Source of the DNA: Bryoerythrophyllum caledonicum
Taxonomy: Eukaryota > Streptophyta > Bryopsida > Pottiales > Pottiaceae
Assembly: GCA_963971425.1 (NCBI GenBank)
Contig: OZ020515.1
Coordinates: forward strand, 17,314,291 to 17,378,290
Reading direction: 5' to 3'
DNA: 64,000 nt
Each line of letters begins with the position of its first letter. The first letter of the stretch is position 1. The translations under genes were made by a program, and so were the position numbers. The notes below the pieces were generated by a model. It was not told where the DNA came from, did no database searches, and saw only the letters and a program-made list of their open reading frames with translations. Shown here in pieces: positions 51,701 to 61,403 of the stretch.

Positions 51701-51751
51701 ACGCCGGTGCCCTTCGGGAACCGGCGTTCTTCTTCTTCTTCTTCTTCTTCT
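51701..51751 (+). terminator. 3'-terminal hairpin and (TTC)n tail of LINE copy C
   Basis: ACGCCGGT pairs with ACCGGCGT, with an inner CCC-TTC-GGG pairing; (TTC)n follows to the TSD. Upstream at about 51,600-51,640, CCCTCGAAAGGG forms a second small hairpin that is also present in copies B and D. Confidence 0.75.
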
Positions 51752-54173
51752 TACAACCAACTCGTCAACATCCATCTCCTTATTGAACATGATGATTCTT
51801 CTGCTACTCATTTTAAAGCGACCCTGATGATGTGAATTTTTTTGAAAGTGTGGTTTGAGGTGACTTACATGGGCTCTTGTGGAAGCGTTGATGTGGACTG
51901 CTGGGGGCTTGATGTGGTCTTTGCCGTCAGCTTCTCTGACGGCTGGATGTGATGATGGGAGCTGGCTTTTTGGGGTAGTGTGGTTGTTGTAGATGCTCTT
52001 GGTGAGTCGTTGCTTGACCTTGTTTGGTCGGCTCCAGCCCAGTGCTTCCTGGCGCACTGCTTTGTTTAGCTCTGTGCTCGCGTCGTTTGTCCTGCTTGTG
52101 CGTGCTTCGCCCGGCCTCCCAGCCAGTGCTTCGCTGTGGCGCTCCTTGTGTTTCACTTCGCCCGGCCTCCTAGCCTGCGCTTCGCAGTGGCGCTCCTCTC
52201 GTTTCGCCCCCTGGCGTGCTCCTCTGCTCCTCGCCCTTGGCTCTGGGCGCGCTCTTTCGTTCTTTGTCTGTGTCTTGTCTGGGTCTCCCTGTCCGCTCGC
52301 ACTTCCTCGTTTCGGCTCAGTCTTGTGTCGTATCTAGGCTGCTCCTCTGCTCCTCATCCTTAGCTTGTTTGTGGCTGGACGCACTCTCTGTTCTCGCGCT
52401 CTTCTACTCTTCGTCTTCGTCTTGTTTGGGTCTCCTTGTCCACTCGCACTTATTCTCTTCTTCTTTGTCCTGTTAGGGCCTCCCTGTCCACTCGCTCTCC
52501 CGCTCTTCGTCTTCTTGATGTTTGTCTTCTTTCTTATCTTGCTCACGTACGTCTTGAGTCTGTGTTGCTGCGTCTTCCCTCCGGTTGTGGGTGCTTGGGC
52601 GATTCTTCTCGTCCTTGGCTTCGTGTCAGTTTTGTGTTCGGGGCAGACTTGTTTCCATGTGAGGATTGTCTGCACACTTACAAGTTTAGAATGTGTTTAT
52701 GGTTCGTGAACTTACCTGTATCATCTTGATAGTCTTGGTAGTGTGTGTAAGTGTGTCGTCCTGCTCGTGTTGTTTCCTGTGTGTGGTGAGTCACTCTTTG
52801 CTTCAGTATTGGTGTCTTCTGTAGGTTGCGGGCCTGTGAGGTTGGTGTTGATGGCGGAAGGTTGAGGGAGTCTAGCTGAGGTTTGGGGACCCAGGGTCTT
52901 GTTTGTGGAGTCTTGCAGTGTATTCGGGGGGCGGGGGTTGGCCTGTTACAGGCTGGGGGGGAGGGTGAGTTGTAATCCAGATTGGGGGGGTGAGTTACAG
53001 GCTGGGGAGGGAGGGTGAGTTGTAATCCAGGTTTGGGGGGATGAGCAGTATACTCGGGAGTTGATGGTTGTCTCGTGTCTATTCTTGAGTCTTGTGCGGG
53101 GGGTGAGGGTGGTCCAGCTTCTGATATTGGAGGGGAGGGTCTTGGTCCAGGTGTGTGCAGATCCGCAGTTGGCTTGGGAGGCGAGGGCAATCCAGCGTCG
53201 ACTCTTGGGCTGATCGTGTGCACTAGCTGTGCCGGATGTCCAATCTCTGTACTTTGGGGGGTGGGTCTTGCTCCAGGGAGGTTGTAGTCTAGTCTTCGTG
53301 CTGTCTTGTATGAGTCCTGCTAGTCTAGGGGCATGTGTCCAAGCCGCGTAGTCTTGGTATCTTGGTCGGGTCCAGTGTCGGGTCTTGAGGTTCAGTCTTG
53401 TTTGCACCTTCGTAAATCCTCCGCCTATATTAATCTTGCAGTCGCGCCTTTCGGGGTTGTCGATATATTTGATTCTATTTGAATTTCTTTAGCGCTTCCG
53501 CACACAATGTGATACGACCAAGTTTTTTGACCTAACGCTATGTATTGTGTATTTATTACATTTGTTGTGTTGCCTAAGGAATCTCATAAGCAATGAGCTA
53601 CTAAAGAATGATTGCAGGTGAGAGCAATTGGATACAGTGCAAGGAAAGTAAATGGATCTAATGCAAATAATGAGAGAGAGAAAGATACTTATCGTAGGTT
53701 TTGTTGTTGGAACTTGAGTGACGCAGTTGCAGTGTGGCAGCTCTATCTTGTGTGAGTCTTCAATGTTGTGTGTTGCTCGTGTGGGTTGGGGAGGTGGAGC
53801 GACTGCTGGGGGATGCAGATCTAGGCTGTGGGGATCAGATCTAGGGGGATTCGTCACTAAGATGTGTAGGTGGTGGCTTAGATCTAAGTTCCAACACTGG
53901 TATCCCCACTTTCAGCAACTTACCACCTTAGATCTAGCACAACTATCCACTCTTTGTAAACATATCATCACAAATCTGAATAAAAGCCCTGTCCAACTAC
54001 TTCCAACTCTCCATCAACCTTGCAAAATCCAGACTAGCCTCAGCTCCGTTGCAGACGAGGGCTCCACAGCAACTCCAACCACCTGTTGTTGTTCGAAAGC
54101 TTGGTTTCTGAGACTGAGTCCCTCCACTCCCCTCACCACAAATTGCGGAGCTCTATTCAGTCTTCATTTTGGC
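51752..54173 (-). mobile_element. LINE copy B, 5' part (5' UTR and ORF1 N-terminus)
   Basis: Minus strand. The 5' end is at 54,173, next to the TSD shared with copy A. The first 70 bp (GAGCTCCGCAATTTGTGGTG, GGAGGGACTCAGTCTC) match copy C's 5' end. About 2.36 kb of 5' UTR follows, with internal duplications: two ~45-bp units at 52,107-52,200, a Cys/Leu-like repeat at 52,260-52,500 and two ~60-bp units at 52,950-53,040. The ORF1 start ATG is at 51,811. Possible splice donors (AG/GTAAGT) occur in this leader. Confidence 0.8.
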
Positions 54174-56161
54174 CCATCTACACTACAAATACTATGTGTC
54201 CACCATCAAAATCAAACCCTCGGCACCCCAGAGCAACTTGCCAAACTTACCTCCAAAACAGAAAATTTAAACATACAAAGATTATATACAAAACTGACCC
54301 CATCGACACCTATACAAACCCCCGTAAACCGAAGTAAAAACTGGTCAAAACTAAATTATATCAATAATACACTAAACTACCGAGTCACACCACCCTCCCT
54401 CCCAAACTATCCAAATCATATCACACCAAAATTTAACCCCGCACATAGCTATTACACCGATGGCTCCTTTTAACCACCCGAACAAATCAGCCCGGGATCA
54501 TGGCAAAGAGAAAAAGCTGGCTATGGTATCTATAACTCTATCAAAGAAATCAAGCTAGCGAAAAGACTTCATGGACTACAAAATATACTTAGAGCAGAAC
54601 TAATGGCCATTCACAAAACACTACAAATCATCACAACAAAATACAATAACGAACCCGCACATATATTCACCGATTGTATAAATGCACTCTACCTACTAAA
54701 CACCCAAATAACACACCCTACGCTTCACAATAGCCACCCCGACCAAACCATATTAACATCAATGGTCCAACTGCTACAAAACCGTACACAAATCACAACC
54801 CTCCACAAAGTGCGAGCCCATGCCAACATTGATGGCAACGAACAAGCAGATAAATTAGCAAAAGAAGGCCGAGAAAAAACACACAAAAATGCCAAAGACC
54901 CACACGAACATGCCCATGCCACCCCATACTATCAAAAAGAAGATTGGCCTTCCAAAGAAGATACCCCTGACAAAGGCCCGATTAGATTTTTGGGCAAATA
55001 TCTCAAAACAAAAGACCTCTACAATAACCTGGACACAATCTCAGAAAATATTCCTAACATAGAAAAATGGACCAACAACAACGACATAGACAATGAACTC
55101 TCTACAAATTTTTGGAAAAACCCCATCATCTCAGACTCGCAAATAACATGCCTCATCAAATTCCATACTGGTCAATATATGGGAAACGCTCGCAAACAAC
55201 TCTTCTTTGGAATAGAAAGATTCCCATCCATAACATGCCCCATATGCCCCTCAACGGACCCTGACACATGGCTTCATGTGCTACTCAAATGCCAAAATCA
55301 CCACATACACTCTCTAATTGTTAAAAGATATAATAAAGTGGTATGGGAAGTCCAAAAACTAATCACCTCCTACAACAAATCGAGATGTTTTATACTAATG
55401 AACGCCGGCACTTTTAATAACAACCCACAGGAGGATACGGTCCCCCCATGGCTACTTCCATGCTCATGTATGACCCAAAGATGTCATTGCAACGCTAGGC
55501 TCAAACCGGACATCCTCTGTGTTAAAGGTTTACCATATAATGATCCACCACCAGATAACATCAACCAAGACTACACCATTCAATTCATTGAATTCACATA
55601 TTGCAATGATAGATTTTCCCCGGAAACAATCCAAAATAAAATAGATAAATACCAACCCCTTATTGACGACATCACTGCCCTTGGATGGAATGTAGACCCC
55701 CTCATGGTAATCACATCTGGCGCTTGTGCCACCACCTTTATCCCATCTATGAAAACACTAGATGATACCTTCAAGATACCCATTGAAACAATTAAAACCA
55801 CCTTTAAAAACATTAACACCATCGCTACCCAACATGCCATGTCCATTTTACTATAAAAACGCGAAATCGAAAACAACCAAGCCCTCCCTGAAACACAATA
55901 CCCCCCTTGAAAAATACTTTGCTACCTTTAACACTTCTTGTTTTAACTGATTATGTGGTCTTGCTGCGGGTTTGGTTAGTTGGGTAGTTCATGGTTGGTT
56001 GTTTGTCTGGTTGAATCCTGGTTTTTCGTTACATAGTGTCTACCCTCGAAAGGGGGAAGTAGTTCCAGCTCACTATTTCCTTGTCCGATGGACATGGTCT
56101 TGGTAGTGGAACGAACAAACACTTTATTCACGCCGGTACCCCTTCGGGTACCGGCGTTTTT
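54174..56161 (+). mobile_element. LINE copy D, 3' part of interrupted element A/D
   Basis: Opens with the 12-bp TSD and continues the ORF2 of copy A without overlap. It has RNase H, the CCHC finger, the restriction-like nuclease and a 3' UTR with a perfect 12-bp hairpin at 56,130-56,157 (stem ACGCCGGTACCC). The (TTC)n tail is missing: after the hairpin come six T residues and then copy E. Confidence 0.85.
54180..55856 (+). pseudogene. LINE ORF2 C-terminal part in copy D (RNase H, CCHC, restriction-like endonuclease)
   Basis: One frame throughout, with a single premature TAA at 54,471-54,473 just after DGSF of RNase H and a second stop near 55,854 close to the natural C-terminus. Conserved items: RAELMAIHKTL, FTDCINALYLLN, VRAHANIDGNEQAD, CPICPSTDPDTWLHVLLKC, KPDILCVKGLP, IQFIEFTYCND, KIDKYQPLIDD. 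At the position where copy C has TAG, D has CAA in GQYMGNARK. Confidence 0.85.
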
Positions 56162-57495
56162 TATTTGTGGGGTGCAAATAACACAAAATGGCCATCTACT
56201 GGGACGGTTTTGCTGACAAAGGTTCTGTAAACTATGGGATTGGTACACACCACGTTAGCACTACCATTGTGGCACGTTCCTACCTCCTTATGGTACCAAA
56301 TGGAGCTGACTCCATGGGCTCCTAAGATCTTGAGGATGGCATCTGTGGTGTCATGAGTAGAGAGGAGTAGAGGGAGATGGGAGAGGGTGAGGGTAAGCGC
56401 ATCTTTTTTTGCCTTCTGTTCTTTGCTCATAGGCATTTTTCTATGTGTAATCTTTGGTTGGAGAATCTCTTGATGCGCCATCACTTGCTGGCACTCAATC
56501 TTCTGTGCTTGCTGCGGAGTTGTTGACATGATGAAGGCGAAGGCTTCCTCGCGCGTTTTCTGCACACTCGTGATTTCGAACTCGTGTCCCCTCTTAATGC
56601 TGGACACGAGGATCTCTTTGAAAAGATTGTTAGTTGTGATGCCACAAAGAGAGCGAGATTGAATTTTTACTGACAGACTAGAGTTGCAAGCAATGTTGTT
56701 GTAAGACTTACATACCTTGCCTACCACATTGATTTCGTCGATCTTGAGTATGAAAGGTCGGAGTCCTTTGAGAAGAATTAGTCCATCCAGCTCAGGTCGC
56801 ATGAGATGGAGTTTGATCAATCCAGACCAAACATGTTTCCGCCCTCTTTCTATTTTGAAGCTCAGACAGTGGATAGAGATAGGTTCTATGATTTTCTTAC
56901 CAGTTGAGATACTCATTTTTTGAAGGCGCGCAGCTACCATTGCTTTGATGTCGTCGTGCATCATGGGGTGAGCAGGTAGCTCAAATTGAATCACTATGTG
57001 GAAATTCAGGGCTAAAACCAATGTTTTCATCAACCTTGATGTTTGCAGGAACCTGAGTCAGATTAAAGTGCTGACCTCCAAGACCTCCAGCAGCTCTTGA
57101 TTGTGGGTAGAGGATTTGGGGATACGCGGAAAGGCTATTCTGGCGTTTCTGACTTCCCAAGCTTCTTCCTCTTCAATACCTCTAGTCATCATGTCTTCAA
57201 TAGTTTCTCCAGAGAAGAGTACGTCGAGTCCATCCGCTACTGCCAAATCTTACATTACCTGAAAACCGAACCAAAATTTGAAGGAAGTGAAGTCAGGCAT
57301 ACCAATGGGATTCTTACATGTTTCTTCTATGACTTCTTCGATCACAACTCCTTTAATTTTCTTACTGGAAGCTGAGTCAGTTTCACTTGATTTGTCGATT
57401 CTGTCAACTTGGGGGTGTTTATGGGTGTCTGGCGAGGGGTCAGTGTCCATTCTATATCTGAAGGTGAGGGTTTTTTTTGCACTCCTACGGTCCAT
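56162..57495 (-). pseudogene. LINE ORF1 of copy E, broken and truncated
   Basis: Start MDRRSAKKTLTFRYRMDTD at 57,495. A stop after FKFWFGFQVM near 57,250 and frameshifts near 57,060-57,030 split it. The rest is open from 57,033 to 56,161 (FHIVIQFELPAHPMMHDD, KHVWSGLIKLHLMRPELDG, HNGSANVVCTNPIVYRTFV). The last ~130 residues found in copy B are missing. Confidence 0.8.
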
Positions 57496-59965
57496 TGCTA
57501 CTTTTGCAAAATCAGAGCTGATTACTTGTACCTTACTAGTTTGTCTAAGGCGGCCGTCTTGGAAGGTCGCAAGGGGTAGGTCGCTGGGCACTAGAGGGAG
57601 GTCGTAGAGTAAGGGGGGGGTCTATGGGTAGCAGGGGGAGGTTGCTGGGAAATTGGGGGAGGTCGCTGGGTAGTAATGGGAGGTTGCTAGACATGGATTT
57701 GGGTCGTTGAGGGCTGGAGGGGAGCCATCAGTCATAGGGGGTCGGTGTAGGAGGGGAGGGGTTAGGGAGGTCGCTGGGGAGAAGTTGGCTCAGTGCCGTT
57801 GGGAACGAGGTCACAGGGGGGAGGGCTTCATGTCGCTGGGGGAGGTCGATGGAGGGAGGGTGTTGGAGTCGACGTGAGAGGTCCAGTTGTTGTTGTTGTT
57901 GAGGGTTACGTTTGTTGTCGTTCCTTGAGTTTTTGTTGACGCCATTGTTGTTGAGGTCTTGTGTTCGAGACTCTACAGTGTTGGGACTCGTTGGTGAGGA
58001 TGTGTTGGCTCTGATGTTGGTTGCGATGCTGGCAGTGGGGGGCCCTAGAGCAGTGTAGGCGGCCGCCGTTTTCATCTTTGAAGGGCAGAGTTCTTGAGGC
58101 AGCGGTCGTTGTAGTCGAGGTCGGTGTTGGGAGGGGCTTGGTATGTATTTTTCTTGATCTGCTGCACCTTCATGCGTGTGTTGTCGGTTGCAGTTACTAA
58201 CAGGAATTTGTTGCGTTGGAAAGGGCGTTTCTTCTGTTCTGAGTTGGCGATACTTGACTGTCTGCACCTAGGTCCAGTAGTTAGCGTACAGTTTTTGATG
58301 CATGAGTTAGGTTGGTCTTGTTTTGAACTTGTATCCTTTTTCTTATTTAGTCTTGCATTGGTTAGGCTGATATGACTAGAGATTATAATATCAAAGAGAG
58401 AGAGTGTGCCTAGATATGTGAGTGAACAGATTGATAGAGCTTTACAGTGAGAGAGGTGGGAGGAGTTAGAAGTGATAGTATTTGTTGTTTTTGTCAATTT
58501 GATGTTGAGAGTTGTGGATGACTCTGGTTCCACGATACTTGTTTCCTCGCTTCCAGGGTTGTAGCGCTCCCAAATCTGCAGTTCTTGTATGTAATATGGG
58601 CGGTGTTGACGTTGATTTCTTTCTCCTGAGCTGTGCGCGTGAATGTCACCTGGACCTGTAAGAAATATCTTTGTTATTATTTTTTTGTGTGCGGGGGTGA
58701 TCTGCGATCTTTCAGTTAGTTGGTTTTTTCTGTATGCTTGGAATCTACAGTGATTTTGGCAGTTCTGTCGTGTTTTTTTTGGGAGAGTGATTTTCTGGCC
58801 TCTACTAGTGACGGGTGTGTGCTTACTGTGTACGTAGGGATCTTTCCTAATTTGATTTTGGTAGCACTTCTGCTTTCCAGGTGGAGGTTGGATCTAAGCT
58901 TTCTACGTGTGCATGTGATGTTTTTGCTAACTATGGGAATGTGAGGATAGGTTCTAATGGTGTCTAATGTTAGCAGATCAAGAACATAACAAGAAGCAAA
59001 GCAAGAATCGGAACAAAACAAGAGAAAATCTACATGGCAAAGTACATGCTGTCATAGAGCTTGCAAGATAATAAGAAAGTGACGAGCTGTAAAGGCAACT
59101 GATAGGTTAGGGATAGCCTGATGCTTGCTGCCGCAGGTTGGTCTCGGAGGTGTTGTGTTCAGCACTCCTTGGTGTTGTTGCGAATACGGGTGTCGTTGAT
59201 AGACCGCAGTTGTTGCGGAGTCGGTGCAGTCTGGGCCGGCAGTGTTGGGAGCTGGATCGTCCGGGCCTGTACTCGGGTGCCAGTGTCTGTTGACTTCAGT
59301 TCGCTTTGTAGGATTAGCAGTCGCAAGGGTGGGGTCGGCAGGGCCCTTGCTTGGGTGTCGATGTGCAGGACTTGTGCTCGGGCGTCGACGTGAGTTGTTG
59401 GTTCCAGTTCGCCTTCTTGTTGGATCAGCAGTTGTTGCAGCTGAGTCGGAGGGCCTTATGCTCTGGTGTCGATGTGCGTCTCCAGTTCGTCTTGAGCATT
59501 TGATGATGACTATTCGGTGGCAATGTGTCTCTTTCTTGTACTATCTAGTTGCTATGCATAGGTTGCTGGATCTCTCAATTTTGACTGATGTGGACTGGAT
59601 CAGAGTTTGCAGTGGAGTTTGTGTGAGCTATGACGTTTTTGATGCAACAAACTATTAGATCTGGATCCGATCTAGAACCGTACGCTCAAGGCTAGATCTG
59701 TAGCCAACACTAAAATTCCAACGCTTTCAGCTCATTTTCTTGCAGATCTGCACCTCTACTAGTATTTATCTATCTCATTGATCCAGATCTGAGTTTCAAA
59801 GTCCTATCCAACACACGCTCTCCCCAATCTCACACATTAAATCACAGATCCTAGTGTATGTGGACTCTCAACAAGGCCAACCTCCCCTTGTCTTATCTCT
59901 GCGACTAACTCCTTTGCAGCCTTCCTAACCAGAAAACGTGGAGCTCACTTAGTCATTCTCTCGAC
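56162..59965 (-). mobile_element. LINE copy E, 5' portion only (5' UTR and ORF1)
   Basis: Minus strand. The 5' end near 59,965 has the family start (AGTGAGCTCCACGTTTTC). A ~2.4-kb 5' UTR contains GGTCGCTGG repeats at about 57,580-57,850. ORF1 breaks off at 56,162, exactly where the A/D 3' hairpin and T-run end, so everything downstream of it is missing. It is the most diverged copy of the family. Probably A/D inserted into E, and E's other half was later lost together with A's 5' end. Confidence 0.75.
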
Positions 59966-60340
59966 TTGTAGTTTTACCATATATTGTAGAAACTCAAACT
60001 ATCGTACCTAGTGGTCTTTTTCAACACCTCTTTGTCAAAAGAATTATTTTTCTTTGACATGGTGATTTAGACACAATGGGTATTACCTAAGTATTACATG
60101 GATATCACCTACGCATTATATAGGTAGCCCCTTAACATCACACTTATCCCTCCCATAAGTTATACCTTTGCTATGTTATAATGCCACTAACTTATAAACT
60201 TAGCTAACTATAACCTCATCTAAGATCTAACTAGTGCTGCCATGTGACTAGTACTGACGTGTCAGAGAATTAAAGCACAAAATCTGTAGATGATGTTGTT
60301 TTAAGTTTATGAGACCAATCAATTAATTATATCACTATAT
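59966..60340. repeat. 376-bp dispersed repeat, copy 2
   Basis: The second copy of the repeat at 11,199-11,574, same orientation, six to eight differences. It is bounded on the left by LINE copy E and on the right by LTR sequence, so it is probably a fragment of the pre-insertion locus. Confidence 0.9.
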
Positions 60341-60344
60341 CACT

Positions 60345-60941
60345 TGTCGTGCACAAACACATCGTGCAAAGATAACATCGTGCCAACAGGTGAGAGCGCA
60401 CAATTAGAGGCAAACTCGGAGCAATGGTGACTATACTATCACCGTTGCCTCCGTAAACAACGAAAACAATAGTTCACAAAAGAAACTAACAACCTCCAAC
60501 AACCTAGACTAGGGAAAAATAAATAAATACCCAGACCATAACATTTAGTAATTGGTCTACAAGGACCCCTTTACTAACAAATAAGTGATAAACACTCACA
60601 AATCACAATAAGTCAAGTCGATGCCACTCTTCAAGAGTGAAAACATGATATGGATGAGGCTAACGATGTGCAACACGCACACACCTTCACCTCATCACGT
60701 GGGAGACTCAACTTGAGAAAGATGAGTCTCCCTCAACCACACGTGGAGGTCACCCGGGTTCCAAGTCCCGAGATGAGGTGTCGAAAGACACCACGGTTGC
60801 CCTAGCCGCCACGCGGCACTAAACCTAACCCTAATCTCCCATTAGCACTAAGTCTTGGGCTCTCCGGTAACTCCACAACTCTCTAGATGGTTTCTATCCG
60901 AATACCATCTATACAAACACCTCCATGCGCCGATCCTGACA
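60345..60941 (-). repeat. Probable LTR of the Ty3/gypsy element (597 bp)
   Basis: Bounded by TGTC and GACA. Read on the minus strand it starts TGTCAGGATCGGCGCATGG. Its last 231 bp (minus sense) are repeated at 60,944-61,174 with no difference I could see. The TG...CA ends favour an LTR. An alternative is a short TRIM-like unit with 231-bp repeats around a 368-bp core. Confidence 0.55.
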
Positions 60942-60943
60942 GC

Positions 60944-61174
60944 TGTCGTGCACAAACACATCGTGCAAAGATAACATCGTGCCAACAGGTGAGAGCGCAC
61001 AATTAGAGGCAAACTCGGAGCAATGGTGACTATACTATCACCGTTGCCTCCGTAAACAACGAAAACAATAGTTCACAAAAGAAACTAACAACCTCCAACA
61101 ACCTAGACTAGGGAAAAATAAATAAATACCCAGACCATAACATTTAGTAATTGGTCTACAAGGACCCCTTTACT
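60944..61174 (-). repeat. Second copy of the 231-bp LTR segment
   Basis: A direct repeat of 60,345-60,575. On its right it meets CGCCCCCTTCGCCCG, which is purine-rich on the minus strand (GGGCGAAGGGGGCGAG) and placed like a polypurine tract. The LTR next to the coding region thus appears 5'-truncated and followed by a complete one. Confidence 0.6.
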
Positions 61175-61190
61175 CGCCCCCTTCGCCCGT
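61175..61190 (-). other. Putative polypurine tract of the gypsy element
   Basis: The minus strand reads GGGCGAAGGGGGCGAG directly before the LTR segment, about 215 bp after the pol stop codon. This is the usual position for plus-strand priming. Confidence 0.5.
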
Positions 61191-61403
61191 GCTGAAGCCC
61201 CTTTCACACCGGCGAACCACACAATTAACGTAAAGTGTATGAACGACCGAGCATGAAAACCTCTCAAGTCCAGAAAAATCAAGGTGACCTATAGAAAAGA
61301 CACTAATAGACCATATAGACAAAGGATAGGCCGGGTGCAATGAGAGCCCCATCGTTAATCGCCTCTAACACTTTTAATGGCTAGACCTCGTCTACGTAGA
61401 CTC

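Larger units (their letters stand above)
41144..51751 (+). mobile_element. LINE copy C, full-length ends but no ORF1 (Dualen-like)
   Basis: 10.6 kb between 13-bp TSDs. Its 5' end (GAGCTCCACAAATTCCGGTG, then TTAGTCTC) matches the 5' end of copy B, and its 3' end has the hairpin and (TTC)n, so both termini are genuine. The long 5' region (41,144-43,592) contains pyrimidine-rich and CAGCGACC-repeat sequence. A 526-codon frame at 41,572-43,152 there is proline-rich and matches nothing. ORF1 is absent: the 5' UTR passes directly into the ORF2 leader. ORF2 is nearly complete and has the longest intact stretch of the family. Confidence 0.88.

Noticed and set aside
59121-59658. Cys/Gly/Val-rich frames on the plus strand as a gene
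   Set aside because: They lie in the 5' UTR of LINE copy E on the opposite strand and show no domain.
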